From NCBI GenBank assembly GCA_017983695.1, contig JAGOAX010000003.1, positions 1 to 64,000 of the forward strand: a stretch of 64,000 nucleotides of DNA. The letters run 5' to 3'. This DNA comes from Ferruginibacter sp. (GTDB taxonomy: Bacteria; Bacteroidota; Bacteroidia; Chitinophagales; Chitinophagaceae). The position numbers were made by a program, and so were the translations under genes. This document shows positions 44,432 to 53,822 of the stretch, piece after piece. Every line of letters begins with the position of its first letter. Position 1 is the stretch's first letter. A model generated the notes under the pieces. It made no database searches and was not told the origin of the DNA. It saw only the letters and a list, made by a program, of their open reading frames with translations.

Positions 44432-46414
44432 TCAAGCCATCTTTTCTTCCAGTTCCATTACTTTTTCAAAAACCACTTCATATTCTGCGTTTAGTTGTAC
44501 TAATTCGGCAGCAGTGGTTTTATAATCCGTTTCTGTTTGTACAAACTTATTTTTATCGTTATAAATTTCTGGTGTAGCCAGGCCTGCTTCCAGTTCGGTT
44601 TTCTTTTTATTCAGCTGTGCAATTTTTTCTTCCAGCTGCTGAAAACGGTTCTTTTGTTTCTGGTATTCCTTTTTTAATTCTTTATCAATAGAAGAACGCT
44701 GATCAGTATTTGTAAGTACCTGTGTCTCTTTTTTATTTACAGGCTCTTCGTTTTTTACACTGGGTTTCTTATTAGTTGCAGCTGGTGATACACCGCCTGA
44801 TGCTTTAAGTTCAGCTTCCCTTCTTGCTTTCCAGTCTTCCCACTCGGTGTAAGTACCTTTAAACTCACGTATTTTATAATCTTCTATTTCCCATATTTTA
44901 TTGGCAACACGGCTGATGAAATGCCTGTCGTGACTTACCAGTACAATACTGCCTTCATAATTATTCAGTGCTTCAATCAACAGGTCAACAGAATGAATAT
45001 CCAGGTGATTGGTAGGTTCATCCAGCATTAAAAAATTGGCCTTGCTAACAATAGTTTTTGCTAATGCCACCCTCGCTTTTTCTCCTCCGCTTAATACCTT
45101 GATCTTTTTATCTACCGCATCGCCGCTAAATAAAAAGCCACCGAGTAAACTACGCAGTTCAACATCAGTTTTACCACTGCGGCTTTCCTTCATTTCATCC
45201 AGTAAACTATTCTCAATATTTAATGCCTCCAGTTGGTGCTGTGCATAAAATGCTTCTTCTACATTATGTCCCCAAATCCTTTCGCCTTTAAACTGCTCCA
45301 CATCTGCAATAATTCTTAATAAGGTAGATTTACCTTTTCCGTTGGCACCAATCAATGCAATTTTATCACCCCTGTCAATTTCTGCACCAGTGTCCTCCAC
45401 AATTTTTATATCGCCAAAATTTTTTGAGATATGTTTGAGTGTACATAAAACCCTGCCCGGTTGTTTATCTACCGAAAAATTAATACGCATGTTAGGGCGT
45501 TCTATTTCCACATTCTCTATTCTTTCTAATTTTTCCAAACGCTTAACTATACTTTGTGCAGCAGCAGCTTTACTGGCTTTTGCTTTAAAACGTTCAACAA
45601 AGCGTTCATTCTGCCTTATATAATCCTGTTGATTTTCGTAAGCCTTTTGTTGTATATCCACACGTAAAGCTTTTTCAGTTTCATAATATGTATAGTTGCC
45701 GGTATAAAAATGCAATTTCTGTTGGTAAAGCTCTACTATTTTATTTACCATGCGGTCTAAGAAAAACCTGTCGTGACTAACCATAACAACAGCACCCTGG
45801 TAATTACGCAGGTATTTTTCCAGCCATTCAATACTTGGTAAATCAAGGTGATTGGTAGGCTCATCCAATAATAATACATCGGGAGCCATCAGTATCATTT
45901 TGGCAAGCAATACCCTCATACGCCAGCCCCCGCTAAATAATTTATAGGGTTTTTGCAGGCTTTCATTGCTAAAGCCAAGGCCTTGTAATATTTCTTCTGT
46001 TTTATGGTGAATGCTGTAACCGTCTAAAACTTCCATCTCATGCAACCTATCCGAATAATCATGTGCCAGCTTTTCATCGCCTGTTAATTCCAGCTGCTTT
46101 CCTATTTCCTCAATTTCTTTTTCCAGTTGTTTTACTCTTTCAAAAGCACCCATGGCCACTTCCAGAATAGAATCTTCTGTGTCAAAACTCAACAGGTCCT
46201 GGTGTAAAAAACCAATAGTAGTCTCCCTGCCTTGCTCTACCGTGCCTTTATTGGGCAGGTATTGCCTGGTCAGTACTTTTAATAAAGTAGATTTCCCGGT
46301 TCCATTGTAGCCAATTAACCCAATACGTTCATTGGGCTGAATATGCCATGTGGCATCTTCAACAATAGTTCTGGCACCAAATTCAAACGTCACATTTTGT
46401 AGTCCTAACAGCAT
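44432..46414 (-). CDS. ABC-F family ATPase
   Basis: The 660-residue soluble protein has two ABC domains and no membrane segment. Walker A motifs are GYNGTGKST and GANGKGKST; signature motifs are LFSGGWRMR and LSGGEKARV; both Walker B regions end in LLDEPTNHLD or MLDEPTNHLD. A linker helix with many lysines lies between them, and the C-terminus is a coiled coil (about residues 570-658), as in the Uup group. ABC-F proteins bind the ribosome E site and relieve stalled or difficult translation; some give antibiotic resistance, but the short interdomain linker and the coiled-coil end point to the housekeeping type. Confidence 0.94.
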   Translation of the reverse strand: MLLGLQNVTFEFGARTIVEDATWHIQPNERIGLIGYNGTGKSTLLKVLTRQYLPNKGTVEQGRETTIGFLHQDLLSFDTEDSILEVAMGAFERVKQLEKEIEEIGKQLELTGDEKLAHDYSDRLHEMEVLDGYSIHHKTEEILQGLGFSNESLQKPYKLFSGGWRMRVLLAKMILMAPDVLLLDEPTNHLDLPSIEWLEKYLRNYQGAVVMVSHDRFFLDRMVNKIVELYQQKLHFYTGNYTYYETEKALRVDIQQKAYENQQDYIRQNERFVERFKAKASKAAAAQSIVKRLEKLERIENVEIERPNMRINFSVDKQPGRVLCTLKHISKNFGDIKIVEDTGAEIDRGDKIALIGANGKGKSTLLRIIADVEQFKGERIWGHNVEEAFYAQHQLEALNIENSLLDEMKESRSGKTDVELRSLLGGFLFSGDAVDKKIKVLSGGEKARVALAKTIVSKANFLMLDEPTNHLDIHSVDLLIEALNNYEGSIVLVSHDRHFISRVANKIWEIEDYKIREFKGTYTEWEDWKARREAELKASGGVSPAATNKKPSVKNEEPVNKKETQVLTNTDQRSSIDKELKKEYQKQKNRFQQLEEKIAQLNKKKTELEAGLATPEIYNDKNKFVQTETDYKTTAAELVQLNAEYEVVFEKVMELEEKMA

Positions 46415-46458
46415 AAATAATATTGAGCAGAGGGATATCCTCTTTTTTTAACAAGGTG

Positions 46459-46466
46459 CAAAAGTA
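46459..46466 (-). promoter_or_regulatory. Putative promoter element of the ABC-F gene
   Basis: On the minus strand, TACTTTTG (46466 to 46459) fits TAnnTTTG, 44 bases before the ATG at 46414. The -33 position falls in a TTTTTAAAG stretch (46482-46490) that also lies at the -33 distance of the divergent promoter. Confidence 0.45.
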
Positions 46467-46507
46467 TGCCAATCATCAAACTTTTTAAAGTAAATAGTGT
46501 TATATCG

Positions 46508-46515
46508 TAAATTTG
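46508..46515 (+). promoter_or_regulatory. Putative promoter element of the DUF3347 gene
   Basis: TAAATTTG fits TAnnTTTG and ends 15 bases before the ATG at 46531, so the leader would be about nine bases. A TTG start at 46513 would fall inside the element, which argues for the ATG. Confidence 0.5.
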
Positions 46516-46530
46516 CCCAAAATTAACCTC

Positions 46531-47139
46531 ATGAAAAGATTATTGATCCTCGTGTTTTTAGTATTGGCAGCTTATTTATTGTATGTTTTTATATTTAAGA
46601 AAAAAGGTGGAGATAGCGGGCCAAAGCAACAACCGCTGGCATTAAAGAAACATTCCGAAGCATTTAGTAAAAGTATTGCAGACGCAATGAATGCATATTT
46701 TGAAATGAAAGCTGCTTTTGTAGATGCCGACACAGCAAAGGCAAAAGAAGGCTGTAAAAAATTCATTAGTTTAATTGACAGTATAAAATTAGATGAACTG
46801 AAAAATGACACCGCTTCAATTTTTGAAACAGCTAAAGCTAATTTTAACGATGTTAAATTGAATGCAGTATCATTATTAAATCAAACTAACATTACAGAAA
46901 TGCGCCAGGATTTCAGGATGATCTCTGAAATGCTCTATCCTGCATTTAAAGTAATTAATTACGAAGGCCCTAAAATGTACTGGCAAAACTGCCCTATGGC
47001 CTTTGGTGATGAGAAAGAAGGAAACTGGATCAGTAATTCAGAAGAAATCATTAACCCTTATTTAGGAAAAAATCATCCTGAGTTTAAAGGCACTATGTTA
47101 CATTGCGGCTCAATAAAAGATACTATTAAGGCACAGTAA
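46531..47139 (+). CDS. DUF3347-type membrane-anchored protein
   Basis: The 202-residue protein has an N-terminal membrane anchor (about residues 3-20) followed by a soluble domain outside the cytoplasm. The late segment MYWQNCPMAFGD, then NPYLGKNHPEF and MLHCGSI, is the mark of DUF3347, a domain often found beside or inside heavy-metal efflux fusion proteins. The conserved Cys, Met and His residues look suited to bind a soft metal such as copper or silver, but that is inference. A TonB receptor follows on the same strand after 56 bases. No metal pump is present in this window. Confidence 0.82.
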   Translation: MKRLLILVFLVLAAYLLYVFIFKKKGGDSGPKQQPLALKKHSEAFSKSIADAMNAYFEMKAAFVDADTAKAKEGCKKFISLIDSIKLDELKNDTASIFETAKANFNDVKLNAVSLLNQTNITEMRQDFRMISEMLYPAFKVINYEGPKMYWQNCPMAFGDEKEGNWISNSEEIINPYLGKNHPEFKGTMLHCGSIKDTIKAQ

Positions 47140-47195
47140 TAATAAGGTATAAAAAATCTCAAATACAAACCTCTGCATTGGTATATATTCCGACT

Positions 47196-49574
47196 ATGAA
47201 GCTAAAATTAGTTACGCTGCTTTTGATATGGATTCCTTTTTTGGGAAGTGCACAGAATAAACCTGTCGCATCAATAGCAAAATACACCATTAGTGGTTTT
47301 ATAAAAGACTCTCTAAATGGAGAAACACTTATTGGAGCAACAGTAGCTGTAACCGGTAAAACAAAAGGTATCAGCAGCAATCAGTATGGTTTTTTTTCCA
47401 TTACGCTTGATGAGGGAGAGTATTTTTTAGTGTGTTCTTTTATTGGTTATCAACCCAAAATAATAGCAGTAAAACTTGACGGTAACAGGCAATTAAATTT
47501 TGAAATGCTGCCGAAAATTAATTTGTCGCAGGAGGTAGTGGTAAGTTCGAAAAAGAGAGATGCCAATGTTAAGAATGCACAAATGGGAAAATTTACTTTA
47601 CCCATTGAACAAATAAAATCCATCCCGGCTTTTTTGGGAGAGGTGGATTTGTTGAAAACGATTCAGTTATTGCCAGGCATCCGTAATGCAGGCGAGGGTA
47701 GTGCCGGGCTGTACGTACGTGGTGGCGGCCCCGATCAAAATTTAATTTTGCTGGACGATGCACCTGTGTATAATACCGGTCATCTTTTTGGATTCTTTTC
47801 CATCTTCAATTCCGATGCGATAAAAAATGTTTCGCTTATTAAAGGCGGTATGCCAGCCCAGTACGGCGGCAGGTTATCCAGCGTATTGGATATTGCTATG
47901 AAGGAAGGGAACAATCAAAAATTCCAGGTAGATGGAGGTATTGGATTAATTGCTTCCCGTTTATCAATACAGGGACCTATAAAAAAAAATAAAGCCTCTT
48001 TTATTGTTTCTGCAAGAAGAACTTATATAGATGCTTTAACAAAGCCCTTTGTAAAATCAAGCAGCCAGTTTTATGGCTCGGGGTATTACTTTTACGATTT
48101 AAATACAAAAATAAATTACCGCTTCTCTGAAAAAGACAGGCTCTACTTAAGTGGCTATTTCGGCCGGGATGTTTTTGATTTTGTAAATGGTAAACAAAGT
48201 TTAAAAGTAAATATACCCTGGGGTAATGCAACCGGTACGTTAAGGTGGAACCATGTTTACAATAACCGTTTATTTGGTAATACAACTGCTGTATATAACG
48301 ATTACAACTTTACATTTAATGCAGCGCAAAATAATTTCGAAGTAAAATTGGCTTCGGGTATCAGGGATATAAGTTTAAAACAGGATTTTGATCTGTACCC
48401 ATATACCGGGCACAAAGTTAAATTTGGCGGTATTTATACTTACCACCGGTTTACGCCTTCTGTAGTTAGTGGTAAACAGGATTCGGTGGTATTTAATCCC
48501 AACAACGCACAAACAAAATTTGCAAATGAAGCAGCAGTTTATGTACAGGATGACTGGGAGATAAGTGATAAGGTAAAAATAAATGCAGGTCTGCGCTATA
48601 GTTTCTTTCAGCAGGTAGGAGCTTTTAAATTATATAAAACAGATGATAACGGCAACCGTATAGACAGTACGGTTTATAAAAAAGGGGAAACTGTAAAAAC
48701 ATATGGCGGCTTAGAACCACGATTAACTGTTAGATATGCATTGAATGATGAGACATCAGTAAAAGCATCTGTAACACGAAACCTGCAATACATTCACTTG
48801 GTAAGTAATGCCGGTACCACTTTACCAACAGACATTTGGGTACCCAGTACCTATAAAGTAAAACCACAGATAAGTTATTTATATGCGGCCGGCCTGTTTA
48901 AAAACTTTAAGGATAATATGTATGAAACCTCCGTTGAATTGTATTACAAGCAAATGCAAAACCAGATAGAATACCGGGAAGGTTATACGCCGAATACTTT
49001 AGAAGACACCGAAAATTTTTTCGCTTTTGGAAAAGGCTGGAGTTACGGAACTGAATTGTTTATCAATAAAACAAAAGGCAGGTTAACCGGCTGGATTGGT
49101 TACACTTTAAGCTGGACATGGAGAAAATTTGCAGCGCTTAATTTTGGTGAAAAATATCCTGCCAAGTACGACAGGAGAAATGATTTAAGTGTAGTGGCCA
49201 TGTACGAGCTGAATAAAAAGTGGAAATTATCTGCCTCATTTGTTTATGGCAGCGGCAATGCTGCAACTCTGCCACAGCGGTTTTATATTGTTGGTGGTGT
49301 GCTAACGCAGGAGTACAGCCGTATTAATGAATACCGCTTACCAGCCTATCACCGCATGGATCTTTCTGCAATACTTACACCAAAGAAAAACGAAGGAAGA
49401 AAATGGAAGAGTGAATGGGTGTTCAGCATTTATAATGCTTATAGCCGCCAGAATCCCTACTTTGTTTATTTCGATCAGAACGGAAGCCCTCTAAATGGCA
49501 CGTTAACCATACAGGCAAAACAGGTTTCTTTATTCCCTATCATTCCTGCTGTTACCTGGAACTTTAAATTCTAA
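47196..49574 (+). CDS. TonB-dependent receptor with CarboxypepD_reg-like domain (not SusC type)
   Basis: The 792-residue protein has a signal peptide, a CarboxypepD_reg-like domain (about residues 25-105, SGFIKDSLNGETLIGATVAV), a plug domain (about 125-235, YVRGGGPDQNLILLDDAPVYN) and a barrel ending in TWNFKF. It is shorter than SusC proteins and has no SusD partner. It would import a bound ligand across the outer membrane with TonB energy. The DUF3347 gene upstream hints at a metal complex, but this is not proven. ATG 47196 is preferred over a TTG six codons earlier. Confidence 0.9.
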   Translation: MKLKLVTLLLIWIPFLGSAQNKPVASIAKYTISGFIKDSLNGETLIGATVAVTGKTKGISSNQYGFFSITLDEGEYFLVCSFIGYQPKIIAVKLDGNRQLNFEMLPKINLSQEVVVSSKKRDANVKNAQMGKFTLPIEQIKSIPAFLGEVDLLKTIQLLPGIRNAGEGSAGLYVRGGGPDQNLILLDDAPVYNTGHLFGFFSIFNSDAIKNVSLIKGGMPAQYGGRLSSVLDIAMKEGNNQKFQVDGGIGLIASRLSIQGPIKKNKASFIVSARRTYIDALTKPFVKSSSQFYGSGYYFYDLNTKINYRFSEKDRLYLSGYFGRDVFDFVNGKQSLKVNIPWGNATGTLRWNHVYNNRLFGNTTAVYNDYNFTFNAAQNNFEVKLASGIRDISLKQDFDLYPYTGHKVKFGGIYTYHRFTPSVVSGKQDSVVFNPNNAQTKFANEAAVYVQDDWEISDKVKINAGLRYSFFQQVGAFKLYKTDDNGNRIDSTVYKKGETVKTYGGLEPRLTVRYALNDETSVKASVTRNLQYIHLVSNAGTTLPTDIWVPSTYKVKPQISYLYAAGLFKNFKDNMYETSVELYYKQMQNQIEYREGYTPNTLEDTENFFAFGKGWSYGTELFINKTKGRLTGWIGYTLSWTWRKFAALNFGEKYPAKYDRRNDLSVVAMYELNKKWKLSASFVYGSGNAATLPQRFYIVGGVLTQEYSRINEYRLPAYHRMDLSAILTPKKNEGRKWKSEWVFSIYNAYSRQNPYFVYFDQNGSPLNGTLTIQAKQVSLFPIIPAVTWNFKF

Positions 49575-49584
49575 CAAAAAAAAA

Positions 49585-49606
49585 GCATTCGCCAGCTGGC
49601 GAATGC
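49585..49606 (-). terminator. Terminator between the TonB receptor and a lipoprotein gene
   Basis: A perfect 22-base palindrome is preceded on the plus strand by nine A, which read as T9 on the minus strand. It therefore ends the minus-strand lipoprotein gene. It may weakly serve the plus-strand receptor too. Confidence 0.75.
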
Positions 49607-49648
49607 AGTTTACTGTGAGAGTTCGGATTAAGAACTATTTTTAATATT

Positions 49649-50098
49649 TTATCTTACAAATGTCTGGTAAGTTTCCACTGTAGCTCCCGGGTAAGCTGGA
49701 TCTGTAGATGTGTTCATCACAGTAAATAAAACATCAGTCAGTGTCAACATTTTCCAGCGGTATATTTTTGAAGTAACGTTAGATACTACAGAATCGGCCC
49801 CGGTAAATTGATAAGTTCCAGCGTCTGCCGCAGGTTTATTAAACTTGTACTCAAAATTTCCATTCGATTCAAACTTTACATAGTTTGGATAAGTGGTTTG
49901 AGCAACGATGGTATCTTTAAAAAACACACCACCATAATATAATTTTAGTTGAACCCTGTTAATACTCCATGTACCAATAACCTGTTGTTCTTTAGGTTTA
50001 TCAATATTGGTATTATCATCTTTTGTACAGGACGAGATAAAGCAGCTGAATACTATGATACCCATAAAAAGTACCATAACCGAAATAAGGTTTTTCAT
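49649..50098 (-). CDS. Small lipocalin-like lipoprotein
   Basis: The 149-residue protein has a lipobox (CFISSCTK), then a short strand-rich domain starting VIGTWSINRVQLKLYY and containing YVKFESNGNFEYKF and AGTYQF. This is the pattern of the lipocalin-like domains common in Bacteroidota lipoproteins. These are thought to bind small hydrophobic molecules or serve as surface proteins, but functions are mostly unknown. It is transcribed alone or with the next two upstream genes (44-base gap) and ends at a palindromic terminator. Confidence 0.75.
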   Translation of the reverse strand: MKNLISVMVLFMGIIVFSCFISSCTKDDNTNIDKPKEQQVIGTWSINRVQLKLYYGGVFFKDTIVAQTTYPNYVKFESNGNFEYKFNKPAADAGTYQFTGADSVVSNVTSKIYRWKMLTLTDVLFTVMNTSTDPAYPGATVETYQTFVR

Positions 50099-50142
50099 TA
50101 CTTATTAATATTGGTTTAGGTACTAACGCAGCTATTAGCCTT

Positions 50143-51201
50143 TTATTGTGTGGTTTTGGGCTTATGTACAAAACGGATTACGCCACTTTTTTGCAGGTCG
50201 GATGAAATGCGTACCTCATAGCGGTTATCGCCATCGGTAACCACCATTAAAGCAGTATTTGGCGGAATAGATCCAAGATTATCGGCATACATTATCAGCT
50301 CATTTACATCTTTACTTTCTGTGGCATTCAGGGTTAAGGTAAGTGCTTTGTCGCTAAGGCGTTTGTGAGAAAGTAATAATCTGCCATTAAAGAAAAGTGA
50401 AATAGTATCTCCATCAATATCTCCATTGTCGTACAGGTCAACTTTAAACGTTTCTTTTTCTATTTCAATGGTTTTAATAACGTTACTATTTCTTTTTTCA
50501 AAAGTTATATCAGGCAGCTTTACCTGCGGAGGATTTATTTTTACTACAGTTGGGTTTTGATTTTTTTGATCAGTCTTGGTGCTTTCCGGTACTGGTTTTA
50601 CAATTGGTGGAGCAACAGATTTTGGTTTGGTAATAACTACAGGCGGTGTAGCGGTTTTATTTTTATCAACAAAATTGGTTACCGGTTTTTTCTCCGGTTT
50701 GCTGTCTCTTGCAGTAGTGTTGTTAAAAACCGGTTTGTTTTTTTTAAGTACTCTCCGGGATAATGAGGTAGTACCATAACCGCAATCGCCTTGTTGGTTG
50801 GGAGCAGGAATCCAGCTGCCTTCCAGCTTTTGTTCATCACCATCCTTAAAATAAGTAAGTTTATGTATTTGAAAACAGTTACTAATATTAGTGGGTACAT
50901 TGGTTTTGGTACGTTCAATTTCTGTTACTTCTACATAGCGGCTGCGCTTATTTAGTTTGCCCTTTAGTTTGCAAATGGTATAATACCTGTTACCACCCAC
51001 ATTAAAATAAGTGTAAGAATAACCGGTTACCTCGTTGCCCTTGCATTCCAGTTCCAGTACATAATCGCATCGGTCACCTCCCCAATTTAAAGATGCAGTA
51101 CTCTTATCAGCAAACTGGCCTTTCCACTGGCCGGTAAAATCTTGGGCAAATGCTGCTGTTGAAAAAATAAGGGTAATTAATAAATATAAAATTCTTTTCA
51201 T
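50143..51201 (-). CDS. Secreted two-domain protein sharing its C-terminal domain with the amidase
   Basis: The 352-residue protein has a signal peptide. Its N-terminal domain (about residues 18-145, starting QDFTGQWKGQFADKS and ending near GDCGYGTTSL) resembles the whole of the next upstream gene. A Pro/Lys/Thr-rich linker (about 150-230) follows. The C-terminal domain (about 240-352) has LYDNGDIDGD, YADNLGSIPPNTALM and NRYEVRISSDL, nearly the same as the end of the amidase at 8731-10089. No enzyme motif is seen. It may bind the cell wall or a shared partner. ATG 51201 is used; a GTG two codons upstream directly follows the stop of the gene before. Confidence 0.75.
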   Translation of the reverse strand: MKRILYLLITLIFSTAAFAQDFTGQWKGQFADKSTASLNWGGDRCDYVLELECKGNEVTGYSYTYFNVGGNRYYTICKLKGKLNKRSRYVEVTEIERTKTNVPTNISNCFQIHKLTYFKDGDEQKLEGSWIPAPNQQGDCGYGTTSLSRRVLKKNKPVFNNTTARDSKPEKKPVTNFVDKNKTATPPVVITKPKSVAPPIVKPVPESTKTDQKNQNPTVVKINPPQVKLPDITFEKRNSNVIKTIEIEKETFKVDLYDNGDIDGDTISLFFNGRLLLSHKRLSDKALTLTLNATESKDVNELIMYADNLGSIPPNTALMVVTDGDNRYEVRISSDLQKSGVIRFVHKPKTTQ

Positions 51202-51207
51202 TTTCAC

Positions 51208-51648
51208 TTATAGCTTTTTGCGTAACTCAATACTACCATAACCACATTTGTTTTCTTCTGTATACCAATCTCCGATTAGGATTAATTGTTTTTTTCGTTT
51301 TAAATAATACAGCTTCATAAATTGCAGGCACAACTCAGTGCTCTTATCTGATAAAGGCTGTATCACTTTTGTTTCTTCAAGGTATAAAATATTTTTGTGT
51401 GAAAAACCACCTCTTAAAAAACAAACCGTAGAATCTGTATGGTTATCAAATTCCATAAAAGTCTTGCTCCAGGCTTCAAAAGAGGAATCGCTTAACCTGT
51501 AAAAATTAAAATTTATGGTATGCTTTGTTTGCCCATAATTCAAACTTTTGTCAGTAAAACTGCCGACCCATTTTCCTTCCAAATCCTGAGAAAATACTTT
51601 TAAAGCACAAACCAAAAACGAAACTATCAAAAAACTTATTCGTCCCAT
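51208..51648 (-). CDS. Small secreted protein, single-domain relative of the next gene
   Basis: The 146-residue protein has a signal peptide and one domain starting QDLEGKWVGSFTDKS and ending KCGYGSIELRKKL. Both ends match the N-terminal domain of the downstream gene, so the pair probably arose by tandem duplication. Two cysteines (in TVCFLRGG and NKCGYG) have counterparts in the neighbour (ICKLKG, GDCGYG) and may form a disulfide. The two genes abut. The function is unknown. Confidence 0.7.
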   Translation of the reverse strand: MGRISFLIVSFLVCALKVFSQDLEGKWVGSFTDKSLNYGQTKHTINFNFYRLSDSSFEAWSKTFMEFDNHTDSTVCFLRGGFSHKNILYLEETKVIQPLSDKSTELCLQFMKLYYLKRKKQLILIGDWYTEENKCGYGSIELRKKL

Positions 51649-51693
51649 TTACAAAGATATTTTAGATTAATTTTTCCATAGCTAATACTTCGT

Positions 51694-51701
51694 TAAATTT
51701 G
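51694..51701 (+). promoter_or_regulatory. Putative promoter element of thrS
   Basis: TAAATTTG fits TAnnTTTG; a T-rich stretch (51671-51675) lies at the -33 distance without a clear TTTG. The leader to ATG 51737 would be about 28 bases, too short for a T-box. Confidence 0.5.
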
Positions 51702-51736
51702 CAGCCTGCTAAACGATAAGGCAGGTGTATAAAGAT

Positions 51737-53683
51737 ATGATAAAGATTACATTACCCGACGGGGCTATACGGGAAGTTGAACAGGGTTCATCGGCAATGG
51801 ATGTGGCTAAATCCATAAGCGAAGGCTTAGCAAGAAAAGTACTGGCTGCCAGTATTAATGGCGAAGTATGGGATGCCACCCGGCCAATAAATACAGATGC
51901 ATCTTTAAAACTATTGACCTGGGATGACGCTGATGCCAAAGCTACTTTCTGGCACTCTTCGGCTCATTTAATGGCCGAGGCAGTAGAAGGCATGTTTCCG
52001 GGAGTAAAATTTTGGGTTGGCCCTGCAATTGATAATGGCCTGCAAAAAGGGTTTTATTACGATATGGACCTGGGAGACAGAAAGCTAAGTGAAGAAGACC
52101 TGGTTACCCTTGAAAAAAAGATGAATGAACTGGCAAAGCAAAATAACAGTTACATCAGAAAGGAAATATCAAAAGCAGAGGCTGTAAATTATTTTACCGG
52201 TAAAGGCGATGAATATAAACTAGACCTGTTAAGTAATCTTACAGACGGCGGCATTACTTTTTATACACAGGGAGCTTTTACTGATTTATGCCGTGGGCCG
52301 CATATTCCTTCTACAGGAGTTATTAAAGCCATTAAATTAATGAGCATTGCCGGTGCATACTGGAAAGGCGATGAAAAAAACAAACAGCTTACCAGAATCT
52401 ATGGAATAACATTTCCTAATCAAAAGGAACTGGATGAGTATATAGCCCTGCTGGAAGAAGCCAAAAAAAGAGACCATAGAAAATTAGGTAAAGAGCTGGG
52501 TATTTTTACAATGGATGATAATGTGGGCCCAGGCTTGGTATTATGGATGCCAAACGGAACTGTAATTATTGAAGAACTGGAAAAACTGGCTAAGGAAACT
52601 GAAAATGCCGCAGGTTATAAAAGGGTGGTTACACCACATCTTGCAAAAGAAAGTATGTACCTCACCAGCGGGCATTTACCTTACTATGCAGATAGTATGT
52701 TTCCTCCCATGGAAATGGACGGTGAAAAATATTATCTGAAACCGATGAACTGCCCTCATCATCATAAAATATTTGATGCAGAGCAAAAGAGTTATAAAGA
52801 CCTGCCTTACCGCATTGCAGAGTATGGCACCTGCTACCGTTACGAACAGAGCGGCGAATTATTTGGCCTGATGAGGGTGCGTTGCCTTCACATGAATGAT
52901 GCACATATTTACTGTTCCAAAGAGCAGTTTGCCCAGGAATTCAGGGCAGTAAATGAAATGTATATCAAATATTTTAAAATATTTGGTGTAGATAAATACG
53001 TCATGCGCCTTAGCCTGCACGACCCCGCTAAACTGGGGCAAAAATATGTAAATGAGCCTGCACTTTGGAAGGAAACAGAAGATATGGTACGCAAGGTTTT
53101 AATTGACACTAATACTCCTTTTATAGAAGTGCAGAATGAAGCGGCATTTTACGGTCCCAAAATAGATGTGCAAATATGGAGTGCCATTGGTAAAGAATTT
53201 ACCCTGGCAACCAACCAGGTAGATTTTGCGCAGGGCCAAAGCTTTAAACTTAGTTTTACCAATAAGGATAACCAATCCGAAGTGCCATTGATTATTCATA
53301 GAGCACCCTTGGGAACTCACGAACGTTTCATCGGCTTTTTGCTGGAGCATTATGCCGGAAAATTCCCAGCCTGGCTGGCTCCGCTGCAGGTAAAGATTTT
53401 GCCCATAAGTGATAAATTCATGGATTATGCAAATACTATTTTGCAAAAGCTGAAAAATGCAGATATTCGTGTAGAAATTGATGACCGCAACGAAAAGATA
53501 GGCAAGAAGATAAGGGATACAGAATTGGCAAGGGTACCTTATATGCTTGTAATTGGCGAAAAAGAAATGAATGAAGGAGTAGCTGCAATACGCAGGCAAG
53601 GCAAAGGAGATTTGGGGGTAAAAAGTATAGATGAATTTATTGCGGCAATTAAAAAAGAAATAAAAGAAAGAAGAGCAGATTAA
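51737..53683 (+). CDS. thrS: Threonine-tRNA ligase
   Basis: The 648-residue protein has the full domain order: TGS (about residues 1-60, IKITLPDGAIREVEQGSS), the editing domain with HSSAHLMAEA and LCRGPHIPSTG, the class II catalytic core (about 240-530, with YEQSGELFGLMRVR and APLGTHERFIGFLLEHY) and the anticodon-binding domain at the end. It charges tRNA-Thr and clears mischarged Ser. The GTG at 51725 is four codons upstream, but the TGS domain begins at ATG 51737, so that is used. infC follows after 139 bases, as in many bacteria. Confidence 0.97.
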   Translation: MIKITLPDGAIREVEQGSSAMDVAKSISEGLARKVLAASINGEVWDATRPINTDASLKLLTWDDADAKATFWHSSAHLMAEAVEGMFPGVKFWVGPAIDNGLQKGFYYDMDLGDRKLSEEDLVTLEKKMNELAKQNNSYIRKEISKAEAVNYFTGKGDEYKLDLLSNLTDGGITFYTQGAFTDLCRGPHIPSTGVIKAIKLMSIAGAYWKGDEKNKQLTRIYGITFPNQKELDEYIALLEEAKKRDHRKLGKELGIFTMDDNVGPGLVLWMPNGTVIIEELEKLAKETENAAGYKRVVTPHLAKESMYLTSGHLPYYADSMFPPMEMDGEKYYLKPMNCPHHHKIFDAEQKSYKDLPYRIAEYGTCYRYEQSGELFGLMRVRCLHMNDAHIYCSKEQFAQEFRAVNEMYIKYFKIFGVDKYVMRLSLHDPAKLGQKYVNEPALWKETEDMVRKVLIDTNTPFIEVQNEAAFYGPKIDVQIWSAIGKEFTLATNQVDFAQGQSFKLSFTNKDNQSEVPLIIHRAPLGTHERFIGFLLEHYAGKFPAWLAPLQVKILPISDKFMDYANTILQKLKNADIRVEIDDRNEKIGKKIRDTELARVPYMLVIGEKEMNEGVAAIRRQGKGDLGVKSIDEFIAAIKKEIKERRAD

Positions 53684-53741
53684 ATTTTTTGTATTTTACG
53701 CTTAGGTAAAAGCTGAATAGTAAACAAAGTGTACAAGTGAG

Positions 53742-53757
53742 CCCCGCCACGGCGGGG
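53742..53757. repeat. GC-rich hairpin between thrS and infC
   Basis: CCCCGCC and GGCGGGG flank two bases (AC) in an otherwise AT-rich gap, 66 bases before infC. There is no T tail, so it is not a standard terminator. It may be a regulatory structure of the infC leader or a short dispersed repeat. Confidence 0.5.
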
Positions 53758-53822
53758 ACGATGTTGAACAAAGCAGATATTGCAGGTAACATAAAAACAA
53801 AATTGTAAACTAAAAATTGTAA

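Noticed and set aside
44432..46414. ABC-F protein as an antibiotic-resistance factor
   Set aside because: The C-terminal coiled coil and the general form fit the housekeeping Uup-type group; nothing in the sequence or context points to resistance.
53099..53599. 166-codon open frame on the minus strand inside thrS
   Set aside because: It lies opposite the conserved catalytic and anticodon-binding parts of thrS and has no sensible composition for a protein.
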